A DNA stretch of 64,000 nucleotides from Tyto alba (GCF_018691265.1 NW_024881282.1:54319122-54383121), one strand, 5' to 3'; positions 38,670-52,173 are shown, counted from the first letter of the stretch. A program made the numbers and translations. Notes: generated by a model from the sequence alone, not told the origin.

Positions 38670-38945
38670 ATTTATGTGAAACAACTGTATTTAATACTTT
38701 CTCTTATAAAATATATGGGCCAGGTCCTTCGAGGTAAGAGGAGGTTTAGGAGGCTGTTGCCAGGGCACTTTGCTTCTAGCAATTCTTTTCCAGCAGAGCG
38801 TACCTCGTGGTCCGCAGCTGCTGATGTAGCCTTGGCCAAGGGCTGCCCAGGCCTCCAAGGGGTGGCAGGAGCTCGCTTTGCAGGGGGACAGAGCTCTGAG
38901 ATCAGGTCAGGGCAGACAGGCTGCTCCAACTCGCATCTCTAGCTG
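38670..38945. other. Small GC-rich patch with TATA-like and donor-like motifs
   Basis: About 230 bp are markedly richer in G and C, with several CpG sites, than the surrounding DNA. Open frames of 88 (+, 38676-38942) and 85 (-, 38929-38672) codons cover it on opposite strands, which suggests composition rather than coding. A TTATAAAATATAT box at about 38704-38716 precedes a CGAG|GTAAGAG splice-donor match at 38734. It could be an old repeat, an alternative first exon of TAFA2, or chance. Confidence 0.3.
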
Positions 38946-41900
38946 TATTCCTATGCTGTATAAGGGTTGTCAACAGGTGGTTCCACTGCTTAAAACAATT
39001 TTTTTCATTTGCACACAAGTTATTCTAAAATATTACTTTATAGCTATTAATGATTGGCAAGGCACAATGCTTGTGTTCAGGTTCAGATTTGATCTTCAGA
39101 GTGTGCTGGAAGACACTTGGACCTATATTTCTGATTTATGACACCTACTGTTCTTTTTCATGTTTCTTATTTGTCAAGCTACAAAAAATGAGTTTATGTA
39201 AAGTCTTTATTTTTTACACCATTGCTTTAGGTTGCTCTTCATTTTGCAGCATCCACAGATTTAGCTTGGCAGTTAAAGTAGAATTCAGTTAAAAATGAAT
39301 TTTTATTGTATATGTTTCTGACTTGTATTGCTGTCAATTAACCATATTGTAAACTAATAAGAGAAGATATGTATAATGAAAGGGTAAACAATAAAGTCTA
39401 AAATGGACACCAGTGTTTATTAAGAACTTGTGTCTCCCAGGGACTGAAGTTGTAGTCCCAGTTCTACAGATACTGAAATATGTGCTGAGTTTTAGATACA
39501 AAAAGTTGGCCCAGTGCACAGTTCTAGGCTAGAGTGCTCAACACTTTGCATATTTGGCCCCTAACTGCATACATGCTCGTGAGCTGATCTTCTATGTGTG
39601 TACTGAACAGTGATTGGACTTCGTAAAGCTATGCGAGCATTTTAAAAAAGAAGTCTCACTACAGTTTTAAAAACAACTTCCAAGGTCTGCTTGGGAAAAA
39701 ACAGTGGGTCAGTTTCTTCTGAACTTGGCAATTAGATAGGCTAAAATATAGTAGTAGCAGGATAAAATGTTTGCCATACCTATTAGGAACAAAAACTAAA
39801 ATCCAGCTAAATAACAGCAAAACCTCAAAGAGCTGCCATCTGGTTACCAGGTAAAAACAAAACTCCTGATACTTGTAAAATACCCTCACTGGAATAGATT
39901 TTTTAGTGAGGAATTTTAAAGCAACAGGAGTTAAATTCTGATTATAAAAGCAAATTTCTTATTTCAAGTCTTTAAAAAGCTGTAAAATATTTAGATCTGT
40001 AAATTATGTGCTCTTTTATTTAGACTGTGTTTTTCTGGCTCTAAGGAGGACAGCAAAAACTGCAGAAATTTCAGCAGTTCTCTGATCTTACACAGATTGA
40101 GATCTGCACAGAGACACAGTAGACAGTTCTTCAGCTCTTGGAATAATAAAATCACAGCTTACACTGGGTGAAATGACATTTCTGCTCCTTACAGTCATAA
40201 AGGAAAGCTAGAAAACATAGAATACCTTCTAAGGATATGTCAGGACTTCAGATATTATGGAAAACGGTGTTGACGAATAGACTTGCCTCTAAATCTCAGC
40301 AGGGTGTTCAATTTCCAGAGTCAGTGCCTTGGGGTATTCCATCAAGAATAATTCCAGTGGAGAACTCTGTATGACAGAGTAAGAATACAGTGAGCATACT
40401 GCTCCCCCACAAATACGTCTCAGTAGCTGGCACAGGGGTTCAGTTCATTGCTGCTGCTCCTACCAGGAGGAGGTAGTTGTCATAACTGTGTGAAAGGAGG
40501 AGATCACAGCTGTTTAATATATTCTTGATGGGTAAGTAAAGGACTCCATGAGTGGGCTTCATCTCATCTAGCTTTAGACTTCTAAAAGGCAGATATGTCT
40601 ATCTACACTAGTTTATCTAACTCTTTTAATAACGAATGGAGGGAAACTTGCAATTGCAGGGATGATTCAGTAGCCCGTAGATACCTCTGTCAAGCTGCTG
40701 TGAAACAGTTCTGGAATTTGTCTTTTCCCTGCATCAACTATAAGAGAAAGATAGACATTTAGATACTTAATCTTTAAAATGTTTTAGCTAGAACAGGTGA
40801 ATCCCAGCTTATGTGGCTAAAACTATGTTGGCTCTCTACTAAGAGCAGACTAGGGAGTGGTTGAGGCTTTCCAGCACTGTGCTTGCAGACTGTTTCCAAA
40901 TGCCCTTTCCAAACTTTTCATTCATGGATGATGTTTAATTGATATGATTAACAGAGCAAAAATAGCTCAACTTGATGACATGTCCTTAAATGTTCTGAAC
41001 CACTTTGTCTGAAGGTGTTCTTCCAATTCTAAGCTACTGATCCTTTTTGGTGGTGTGACACTCATAGGCTTATGTCCTTTGGGGAAGGAGATGGAGGAAT
41101 TTGTTAAACTCGGTGTTTCTTCTGGCTCTTCAGCCCTTGAAATGTGCTTCTACAGTCTCTGGAGTACCAGATGAGTCCACAGTTATAGGTCTGCCTTCCC
41201 TCTGAGTTAACAAATTCTGATGTGATACTGAGATCAAATCCCTGACCTTGACTTGTCTGGGAGAGGGTGGCAATCTTTGCAGTCAAAATGTTGTGTATCA
41301 TAGTCAAGTGTGTCAGCTACCAAACTGAAAATGTCTCCTGATAATAGCTCTTGTGTTTCAGAGATTATCTCCATTTTCTCTTCGGATTCAGAAATTTTTG
41401 TGTTGCCCACAATCAGCAACAGATCTAATTTCTTTACTTAGAGATGATTTCTTTAGTGTTTTGGGGATTAATCTGTAGATAGCTTTTCAGTTTAGCTGAG
41501 TGAAATATCTTATAAATGCATCTAATTGCATATATACAAACATGGCATCAGCCTACTTTAGTGAAGACACACTGAAAATTTATATATTTAAAAGTGACTG
41601 CTTCCACGTTGTTTGATGTACCATGCATAGGAGGTCACAGACATGATGCTCAACTAGATCTTTAATAATTTTCAATAGAAGTGCTGCTTTCAGGGGAATA
41701 AACTTGCAAGTAGAGTGCAGGTACTTATTTTGAACCTTCAGTGTGTGTCTGCTATGTAGGTTCTATATAGTCTTCTGGACACTAACTTTTCTCTGATCTC
41801 ATGAAGTGTTGAAAATTTCTGCAATTTTCATAAAAAGGTGACAGGCTTGTAGTCACAGGGTATGTTTTCAATTTATGTTGATACTACTCTGACACTCAGT

Positions 41901-44900
41901 GGCACAATCAAAAGCAGTGTTTCCATTTCCCAAACCGAAACTATTTTCCTTCAAGCTACTGTCTACAAAATATCTAGATGGATTTTCAGAGAAATGATAA
42001 ACATATGCATCAACCATTATGGGACATTCAAAGATTTGTCATAAATACCCTCTCCTTGCTCAATGGATGTACAGAACAAAATTTAAGAGTAAAGTCAAGT
42101 CAAGGTATTTGCAGAAAAGTTAGAAAGATTTGATTTATATAAAGCATATTGACAGTGTTTATACATTATCCTGGAGAAATGCTCATAGGATTGAATGTTC
42201 TCTTCTTCAAAATGTGAAAATGCAGTATTTTTTCTCAAAATTAAATTTTGCCTACCAGACAAAAGCTATTTATGCAGTTAAAACTTTAACATGAGAGATA
42301 CCAGAATTCTGCATGTCATGGACATTAGAGGTTTACATTACAAGATGTCTACTGATATGAACAGAATATCTGTTTAATGAGGATTCTTTATGTCCATGAA
42401 GTCTCATTTGCTCCATGCCCTGTACACCCTGGTAGTTATTATGGTGAAAGCAGAATCAATGTTCTACTTTTACCTGGTTATGATCATAAATGCCGAGCCA
42501 TTCCACACTGTACATTTAGTGGGTACATTTAAGAGGGTAGGTAGATATGCATGGCTCAGATTTATTTTTAGTAAGTCTAAACACTTGGCTCATCTTACTT
42601 CGATCACTTCTGGAGAAAAAAACCCAAAAGCATAGGTATTTCCTTTCATGCTAGAGAGATAAGAAATATGGTTTCTCTAATTTTTTCAATGTAATGGCCA
42701 TTATAAACTAAATGCTTTTTGTAATCACACTGAATATTTTTCCAGAATCAGAGTTTGAAGAGACATTGAGTAGATTTTAAATCAGCATTGCACAGCACAC
42801 CAGCTATATCATAGATAGGCTCATAAATAGAGAGATGAGTTATCTCCTTGATTCTTGGATTACAATGGCATTTTGGTGTGGTGTCTTTTTTTGATGAGAT
42901 GTAGCTAGGTAATTCTTTTTGTGATGAACTGTGAGGTAAGCAGTTGCTTTCTACTGAGTCTTCTATTGATAGAAAAATAGTACTTCTGGGAATGACAATT
43001 TAAATAATTTCTAATCATTCTGATACTTTGATTTCTTGGCATCCCTTATTGAACATGTCGTTAAGGGATATTTTTCACACTATTTTTTTCACTGTGTAGC
43101 TGTAGCACCTTTTCTTAGTACTTGAAATATACTGTGCACTGATTTTTAAATTGTATCTGCAAGATTTGCTTTAGCTGTAGTCAACTAATTCATAATTCTA
43201 CAGGCACTCTAGAATTTTGCAAAAATAGAGGAAACTGCATATGGGTTTTTACAGGGACTAGATTAACACGTATGTAGTATTGTCCACTGTTTCAGATAGG
43301 TTGGTCAAAAATTAACAGCTGGAACTTGATCTTTGGGTCTTGCTCTGAGATTGCAGTGGTTTCTTTCAGCACTATCTAGTGCTTTCATGGCATGGGTATG
43401 TTCTACCTTCTTCCTTCACACATGCCCAGATACAATGGTCACAGATTTGGTTATCTATAGACAGTAGGTTGGTCCCCAGAAGTGCTGAGAAAAGGAAGTA
43501 GGACAAATAAAAGTAGGACAGCTAAAGAATTTTGCAAGTCAGATCATCATATAGCTCCCCAGTTGCACCATCCAGACTAAGGTTTTTCTCCAATTACACA
43601 GGACCACTTTCATCTTCATTTGAAAGGATTTGAGTTCAATTTTTCATGATTATGTCATTATCTTCATGACTGCAGCGTATAGTTTTCACTTCTGTCTTGC
43701 ACAAGGCAGAATTGAATCAAGTCTTTTATGTGAGGTCAGTGTCATAATCACCAGAGCAGAGGATCTTCGGAGATAAATCTCCCACAGTATGTCTTCATGG
43801 TGCTGGTGCACTACATATATATTAAATAGTCTTTGAATCAAGGAATGACTTTTTAGTGTGATGGGTGCCTCACTCTGATCATTCAGCTTTCAGTGGAATA
43901 CAGGTCTTTTTTTGTCTGTTCTGCTGAATATTTATTCATCTCCTCAAATTGGAACACCTTCAACCAGAGAATTTACAAAACTGCTATAATTTAAAAAACG
44001 ATTGTGACCAAAAGCTGAACATGAAGTAAACCCATGTTTTATTTCTAAAACTCACCTCTTCCAACATGTAGAAACCATATTCTGCAGTATGTCAGGACAT
44101 TCTCATATGACTCCAAACTAACTGAAATTAAGGCATAGCTTCTATGACAATATTTTTTTATCACTTTGTCTGTGTAGATTTCGAACAATGTGGTTTTCAT
44201 AAATGGCCTTAAAGATTCATTTCACATGCATTGAAAAATACTACTTGTGGGCTTATAAAAGCTTAATGTTTTGTATTTAGATAATTTTCAGAATCAAGGC
44301 TTTAGATGCAATAGGATTAAAATACAATATGGAAATCCTGAAAGAGTTTCAGGTTGTTGGTAGTCTACCTACTTGCCTCACCGGTTATATTTGCCCATTG
44401 AGACTGTTCCCTATGCTTCCATTCTACCCTCTGATTTGCACTTTTTTTTCCTATCTGCATTACACCAGTTTCTGTTGGACTGAACAGTCATTATGCCTTG
44501 TGAGAATATTCTATCTCCAATTGCCAGAATCCAAAGGATAATGTGCTGGTGGAGGCAGTGACCGCTACACACCCAGGGTGGTGTAGATATAGATACATAG
44601 AGGGGAAAGGGCAGAAAAGGTGAGGTTCTGTGGAAGCTGAAGATCTCAAGATATCATTTGATTTTCATCAGATATTCATTTGTTAAAACCTAAATGAAAG
44701 CGTTTTTATATTTTACTGTTGCTGAAATGCTTTTTTGGGGGATTGATGCATTTTGTGTTGACATTGAACAAAATACTTGACCAAACGAAAACATCTTACT
44801 TCTTTTACAAACAGTAAAAAATAGAAAAACAAAGGCCTAGTCTTAGTCCTCAAAAATGAGAACAGCTGCTTGTGTACAATATTCCTTTAATACATAGGTC

Positions 44901-45440
44901 ATCTGTGTTTAGATCTCTCTTTTTACCTTGAGAAGTTTGATCATCCAGTGAAGGTGTGAATGGCTTTCTCCAAGGTTTATCCCTTGATGCTTTTTCGGTT
45001 TTGTATCAAACACAATTATTCAGAGAAAGAATGACTGAGGTCTGGTGAGTAGGACATTCACTTAGAAGGTGAAATATGTATTTTTCATGTTGCAATGAAT
45101 AATAAAGGTTTCTAGGGGCAGCATTAGCTAAAGAATCTGAGAGTACCATACACTACTGCATACACATCAAGATTATTTTTCTGGAAGATGAGGGTTCATA
45201 TTCCTTCAGCTACTTTCAAGGACCTGAATGTGGATTTTCTGTATTCTGTATGAATGACTTACAGAGTATTATTAAATTAAAAGTTCTGTTGCCCTGTCCT
45301 TCATTTTGTGTATTTAGTTTGATTTATTTTTTTCCTTCTCACAGTTGTCTGTGTGACCTCAGTGCAAATTTCTGCATAATTTTTAATCAATGAAACTATA
45401 TTTTCTCAGCAAGCAAGCTATAGAACTTTCCTCCTGCTAT
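38946..45440. other. Intronic DNA, nothing assigned
   Basis: About 6.5 kb of AT-rich sequence without a recognisable gene. Between about 40200 and 44600 the text has a more even composition and overlapping minus-strand frames (41104-41307 and 41234-41419), which might reflect a very old transposon relic, but I could not match it to a family. Confidence 0.4.
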
Positions 45441-45457
45441 AAAAAAAAAAAAAAAAA
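45441..45457. repeat. Poly(A) tract
   Basis: An uninterrupted run of 17 A. No retroposed body was recognised immediately upstream. Confidence 0.85.
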
Positions 45458-48400
45458 TTCCATCCCTCTTTTAATGCATTTCACATGCTGAAAAGAAAAG
45501 TTAGGGTGATTTTTAAGTTAGTTTGAACTAAAATTCTCTTCTGGATTTGAAATTTGCTAAAGAAATATGGTTCTCTGATCTCAAGTTTCAATGTGGGGTC
45601 ATCTTTATTTTTATCCCCTATTTTTCAGATCGTTAATGCCTATATCCCTATTGGCGTCAAGCTAGAAGGCAACAATAATAAAACATAGCATTTTAATTTC
45701 TAAATAGTATTTGGCAATGATCATATTTAGAGAAACAAGCCTAAATAAAAAAGAAAGTTATACCGAGGCTCAGAGAAGAACTTTTTTTGGAGTAGAAGCT
45801 CCTTTTCTTACTGCCTGTAGATGAGTATTTCTGAATGACAGCAATCATGAGAAATGTCCCATTTATCTTTTGCCTCACATAAAAGACTTTCATTATAGCT
45901 GAACAAAGAATTGATATTTGATGAGCTTAATCTGGCTGACAGTACACTGCAAATATATAGTGGTTTATATTTATAGGAGCAATACATTTTGGGTGAGTTG
46001 CTTTCCCACTACATTCCATTGTTTGTTCATGTAAATGCTTTGCACATCTTGCAGTTAATGAGATGGTGAACAGTTTGAGATGACTGCTAAACTTCTAGGT
46101 CATGACATACAACTTAGGTTCATCAGCTCTGTTTTATCTTAGGTGAAGTACAATGAAAACATAGTATTGGAAAACTGCATCCTCATTCCTGCCATTCACA
46201 AGAGACTAAGTCTTAACAGCATTTAGGTTTGACAGTGAAAATAAAATATGCATTGCTGTGATACCAGCAAAACAGGAAAGGGCACCTAGTATTCCCTGTT
46301 AAAAAACAGAGGAAGCAGTCTTATTTAATATACTTTTATTTCCATTTATCTTAATGACATTTTGTTAAAGATATGTATTTTTGTGGTAAGTAATTTTCAT
46401 TATTTAGGCAGCATTTTTTAATTCACTTCTGGGCTAACCCATCTTGACCTTGAAATTTAAATTTCATTTTTCTCTCTGAAATTTCAAAACTTAAGTACGG
46501 GGTTGTGAATTTGGTGACAAATTTGTGACTTGTTTCATGCAAATTCTTTATTTTACCAGTTGGGCATTTATATTAATTATACATGAAGGACAATGATGTA
46601 AGTTATTTTATCATAATTAAAGTTAATTGAGAATAAATTTCCATACAGCATCTGTAATTTGAAAAAAGAAGCATAAAATACATAACCTCCTCTGATTATT
46701 TACAAACCAAAAATTTGGCAATACTTGCCAAATCTGATTGTCCAGAAATTTAGATTCATCTTTCTCAAGTTCTGAAGGCTTTAATACATGAAAATGGATC
46801 CTTTAGTTCTGTTGCCTTTAGAAATCACATTTTCTGTGAAACTACAAAGGATAATTAAAATTGCAATTCTTACCTAATTATTGGACTCTGGGAGCTCTCA
46901 GAGAAACATCAAATATCAAAGGACTCAAGAAATCACTGGGGGAGCTGTGCTTGTTTCACTGTGCAATAGGGCACTGAACTGGAGGCCCATTGTTAGCAAT
47001 CGCAACTGTAAGTTATGCAAGGAGGAATATAAAGACAGCAAACATGCTTTCTTGCATCAGTGTCATAAGAAGAGTCTTCACCTTTTACTGGCAAGGATTA
47101 TGGAAAATGCAAGGCAGATAGCTGTTAAAATGAAATAGAATTAACTGATGCAGAAGGAAATGCAGGTTGGCTTAGACTGTGCTTTGTTTCTCTTCAAGTT
47201 ATGAAAGCTGCGGTGATTTTCCAAAATTAAAACAACATATAATGAACTGCTGATCTCAGTATTGTACATATAGTTTCCTGAAAGTTTGGCAAACACATAA
47301 TCATTTCCTATGATGGTGATGACAGAGCAATATCAATAATTGTAACTGAAAATATATGGAAATATTATATCAGTTTTTTCTTAATAAGTAATGTATGTAC
47401 AGTATTATACCAGTGCTCTAGTAAATTATAATGTTCTCATATTAAAATTAAATCATGATTTCACAGAAACAACATTCTAAACCTTTCTATCTCACAATTT
47501 ATCTACAGAAGTTTGGATAATTTTCTGTTGTCTTTCATTTATGGCTCTTCCTATGTTGTACTAGCTAATTCTTATTATTATCTAAGGACCCTTTTTAGAT
47601 CTTGCACATTTAGAGAATAATGCTCTCTTAGTATAGAAGACGCATGGAAAGCCTTTCTAAGAAAGCACTAAAAGAATTGTAGTGGACTGTACTGCTCTTG
47701 TATGTTGCCAAATTTAGATTGTTACTGACATCAGAATAGGCATTACTTGGCTTAGTTCCTAGATAGTTCCAATTAGTTACTATAAAATGAAGAATGAAAA
47801 GAAAAAAAAAGCTCTCTTCAATCATAAATACTACACACATGGGCTGTAACCTCTACTTTTGAAACAATATGCATGGAATCCTGAACATCCTTGTGTCTAA
47901 TACAGATGCTGTTAATGCAATTGTTATGAAAGTATAATGACACAACCCTCTTTAATAATGAAATATAAATGAAAGTAAATAATTTTTTTGTTCCACTGAG
48001 CATGCATAAGAATGCAAATGCAGAGTTTGTTAGAAACAGTTAATCCTGTTGTAAATATGGTAACATCTGAGGATTTTCTTGGCCAAATCTATATTAGGGA
48101 ACAAAAACCCTCTTGAGTCAGATTTAATTTACTCTAATAAGATTCCAATTTAAGGACACTTTACTTCGCTATGCTGGAATAAAAGAATTTTAATCTAATT
48201 ATAAATATGACCTTTATTTTTTGGGAGAAAGTCAACTGAAATGTGCTTGGACTCAGTCCTTAACTCCAGTCTTATCTGCTAGGGCAAGATGAAGCCAGTG
48301 TTTTTCCCCTGGGCCAGGGGATGTAGGGAGGTGGGCACCTGTCCCACCCCCAGTCAGTAATTTCTTAGGCTTTCCTTTTTGGCCTGTCATTTTCTGTTGT

Positions 48401-51400
48401 TCACCTAAAATGGTCAGCCTATGGATCTTAGAAGTGTGTTTATTGGTAGCTTGTCTACCAGACTCAGGGAAAAACTGTCAATAATCCAGTGGCTGAGAAT
48501 GGCAGGTATGGAACCAGTAAAGTATCTAGTTTGACAGTTTTACAGTGAATTGTACTTTCCTTCGACAGTAGAGTTGCTCGTATATTAGGTAGTAGTCAGT
48601 GTGAAAAAAGACAGCAAAGCTCTTGTCTTTAATTTTCTGCATTGAAAAACAGTGGTTTTGCTGTTTCACAAAAAGGACCAATTCACTGACTAATTTGAAG
48701 TAATTTATTCTGTAGACTATGCTCTAAATTAGGAAGATGTACTGCAGGTAGCTGTTCCCTGATTTCGGCACACAATTTGCCCTTCCCTTTGCTGTGGTGT
48801 CACGGTAGGAATAATGGCCCTAAAATGCAGATTGGAACTTGTTTGAGGGCCTCCTGAGTAACAGGTCCCTTTCATCATGCCGCTGAGGTTTTCTGAGGAT
48901 CTGAAAATGCTTTTCAGATTAATCACAACCAACAGGGCATCTTATCCAAGTATAAAATAATGATGATAATTATCTCTTTCCTCATGAGATTATAGGCTGC
49001 ATGTACATTAGCAAATAGTTTATCCCTACAGAAGTGATTCTGTAGACCCAAACTGTTGCTGCTGAGGGCACAATGTCCACATTATATTAATTTAGTGGAG
49101 GAGGAGCTTGTTTTCAACTAGCTCTTGTCCTCTTAACTGAAAACCCCTAAACTGTTGGAGTGCATTAGGTGCACTCTCAGGCTCATCTTCTTCTTTATTT
49201 TTACATAAAAGGGGTTAATTTCATGTCCTCCAGAATCATTCCATGATGTGATCCAGATCATAGTAAATGGAGAGAACTCAAAAATTGCTTTGAAAAGTGA
49301 AGTCCAGCTCCAAACTGAAATGCTAACATAAATGCACCTCATAAGAGTCTCTGATCCCAGGCACTAGAGGAACAGAACGCCATTTACTGATTTGTTTTGT
49401 CATTCACCCTTCTGTTCTCTACCTTCAAATCCCAAGCTATGTATCATGCAGCTGGAAGCTGAGTATAGACTTTTAGGAAGTGCAGGTTATGACTGGATAT
49501 TTAATGAGCATGGTACATGCCAAAGTGAGTGCATTGTTTCTGGAGGTACACTCACTTGAATAAAACTCAGGATTATATGGTTAATATGGCTCATATATAG
49601 ATGCTGGTACCTTTCAGAACAGGGTGTTTGTCACCCTCTTGAGGCCTGGGAAATTGCTTTGATTTTTCAAGGAAGTCTGGGTGCCATTTAGGTACTTCAG
49701 CCATCATTAAGCAAATCCTGACATGACTTGAATCTATTCCTAGCAAGCCATTACAGGAATACTCTGATTTTTTTTTTTTTTCTGCATGACATGGTTATTA
49801 ATAATTTCTTACTATTTCAGAACAATGATGAGGAAATAGAGACTGAGAGGAGACTTCAAAATTCTGTGGCATATATCATGATTCTCAAGACAGCATTAGT
49901 TATTATAGTCTATGTGACAGATTAGATAGCATGCCAGAACCAAAAAACCTACCAGTATTTGATAAAACCCTGTGCACAGACAGAGAAGCTGCTGTACTTT
50001 TCTATGAGTAAGTTACAAATTCAGATTTTCCTTGTGTGCCTATGTGGGCATACCTCTGCTGACTACAAGGCTCTGTATCCAGATTAGCTGCTGGATTTCG
50101 TGTTCTACTTCCCATCTGGTAGCTGAAGGTTGTTTGTGCAGCCTGGCTTCCTTTCTTTAGCATCTCTCAGAGTGAAAGAAGTCTTTTCCTATGCAGTAAC
50201 CCAGGAATAGAGATTTGCATTATGTACCAGGTACATACTTCGGAAGAATCTGGTATAACTTCAATCTCTTTTTTTTTTTTTCCCTGGAAGGGATGCCTAT
50301 GGTGGCTGTGACAAATGAGCATGTGTTAGGCCTTGACGTTAAGAGTAGAGGAATGTGTTCCAACTGTGCCTCAACTAGGTTTACTCCCAGTTGACAACTC
50401 TCTTGTCTTCCTAGTGTGTTATGTCTGCTCTTAGAGCTATTTTGGTCATTTCACAAGCAAGCTTCATATTTTTCTGTGATTTAAGCACCCTGTTATTTTT
50501 TATTTACACTTGAACCCTTGCCTTCAAGTGTGGCCCAAAATGTGTAGGAGTCAGGTATAAAATATAGATTGGGCTCAGATCTACCTATAATTTGTCAGAA
50601 ATGCTACTATGCCTATTGACAGATATAATTGTCATGAAAATAGCAGGGGGGAACTTAGTCTGAGTCTTGCTTCCCTGTTCATCTGCAGAGGTCTGTCACA
50701 GTGTTATTTGCCAGAAGAATTCTGTGAAAAAAAAACAAAATTTAACCTACGGTAGGGAAGTCATGCAGCAGAATCTGAATAGTTCCTATGAACGTACTGA
50801 ATTTCAGGTCTGGCAAGATGATGTAATATAACCATAGCGCTTCATCCATATTCTTACATGAATGTAAGAATCCCAGAATTAGTCCTCCAGTATTGCTTGA
50901 GAGATACTATGTTTAAGATGGTAGTCACTTTAAATGGATTTAATAATAGCAGACTTTTTAAAATTAATGTATTCACACTTTTAAAATACTTCTAAAGGTA
51001 TTGTTTCATCTGTTTTTATCTTAAAATGTTTAATTAATTTTTGAAAGTACATAGTTTTTTTATTCTACGTTTGGACACTTGCAGAAAATGAGACTCCTTT
51101 ATATCTTGATAATTGTGATGCTTGCCAGTTTTATGTATCCATTATGTCAATATTAAGACCAGGATGACAGTAGGAAGATTTTCAGTTCAAAGCAAGTGTT
51201 AGAAAATAGAGTGAGTTCTAAAAAAGTGAGGGAGTCTTAATCATGGAATAGTGACCCATGCTCAACCGTCTGACTTTAATTCACTGAAGTTAGTCAAAAA
51301 GCAATTTTAGTACCAAATGGTCCATCACATCAATACAGTACTGTGACTATTTGGATCATCATAAATTTTATAACACAGAGATGGCAATTATGCCTTGAAA

Positions 51401-51507
51401 ATGTTGAAAAATAAGGAGCAATATTCATCTTAAACAGTTATTCATCAGCATGGCTAATTTTTGGATGGGATCCAGTGTGGGTTCAGACCATTAATGAGGA
51501 GCCTCAC
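45458..51507. other. Intronic DNA, nothing assigned
   Basis: AT-rich sequence with short T runs near 49769 and 50270. An 85-codon + frame at 46881-47138 includes one CxxC pair and nearby histidines, but no complete zinc-finger pattern, and is probably chance. An octamer ATGCAAAT occurs at 48012-48019. No gene or repeat body was recognised. Confidence 0.45.
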
Positions 51508-51534
51508 TTTTTTTTTTTTTTTTTTTTTTTTTTT
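51508..51534. repeat. Poly(T) tract, 27 bases
   Basis: The longest homopolymer in the window, followed by a second T run of 12 at 51568-51579. Such runs are prone to length variation and to assembly error. Confidence 0.9.
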
Positions 51535-51677
51535 CACATAAGATATCACAGAGAGAAATGCTGTGAATTTTTTTTTTTTGAGGAAAGTGAAATGACTTGG
51601 AAAAAACCCACTACACTAATGCACTTGGAAATAACTTGTTTATAGTTTTCTTCATGAAGAAACCAGGACTTGACTTC

Positions 51678-51682
51678 CTGTA
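51678..51682. repeat. Left target-site duplication of LTR 3
   Basis: CTGTA immediately before the TG end of the LTR, matched exactly by the five bases after the CA end. Confidence 0.88.
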
Positions 51683-52168
51683 TGTCCTGGTTGGGGCTGG
51701 ACTAGAGTTCCTGTTTGTTTTAGTAGCTGGAGGAGTGCTGCAGCGCCCTGAGACCCCAGGGGCTCCCCAGGTCCCAGTGCCCTCACCTGTGTGTGGGGGT
51801 GGGGGGAGCACAGCTGGAGTGTTGGGCCGGGATTGGCTGATATTCCATGTCATGTGACATTATGCTCACCATATAAAGGCAGGAGAGGGCTAGGGAGAGG
51901 CTGCCACTTCTGGGAGTGTGGCTGTGGTGGCTTTGTGTTTGGGATTGCTGGCTGGGAGCAGGTGGTCGGCGGGTGGTGAGCAGCTGTATTGTACATTACC
52001 TACTGATATTGCTGTCAGTGTATTGTTCTGTTACTATTATTAAACTGTTTTTGTCTCAACCCGTGAGTCTCCCTTTGCCCCTCCGATTCCCTCCCCATTC
52101 CCAAGTGGGGGGAGGGTGGGTGAGCGGCTGTGTGGCATTTAGCTGCTGAGTAGGCTCAAACCACAACA
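51683..52168 (+). mobile_element. Solo LTR 3, ERVL-type, with 5-bp target-site duplication
   Basis: The LTR starts TGTCCTGGTTGGGGCTGG and ends GGCTCAAACCACAACA, so it has TG...CA ends. It is flanked on both sides by CTGTA (51678-51682 and 52169-52173), a 5-bp duplication typical of ERVL-class integration. A TATAAA box lies at 51872-51877 and an ATTAAA poly(A) signal at 52039-52044, followed by TTTTTGTCTCAACCCGTGAG. The GGTCGGCGGGTGGTGAGCAG block, the CCCATTCCCAAGTGGGG block and the terminal region agree with LTRs 1 and 2. The 5' part (about 51730-51830) is GC-rich and differs from the other two, suggesting another subfamily. There is no internal region; the element arose by LTR-LTR recombination. 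Frames inside it (51597-51857, 51611-51853, 51791-52149) are not genes. Confidence 0.93.
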
Positions 52169-52173
52169 CTGTA
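52169..52173. repeat. Right target-site duplication of LTR 3
   Basis: CTGTA immediately after the CA end of the LTR, identical to the left copy. Confidence 0.88.

Noticed and set aside
42390..42635. 81-codon hydrophobic + frame
   Set aside because: The hydrophobicity follows from T-rich codons; no family resemblance or gene structure was seen.
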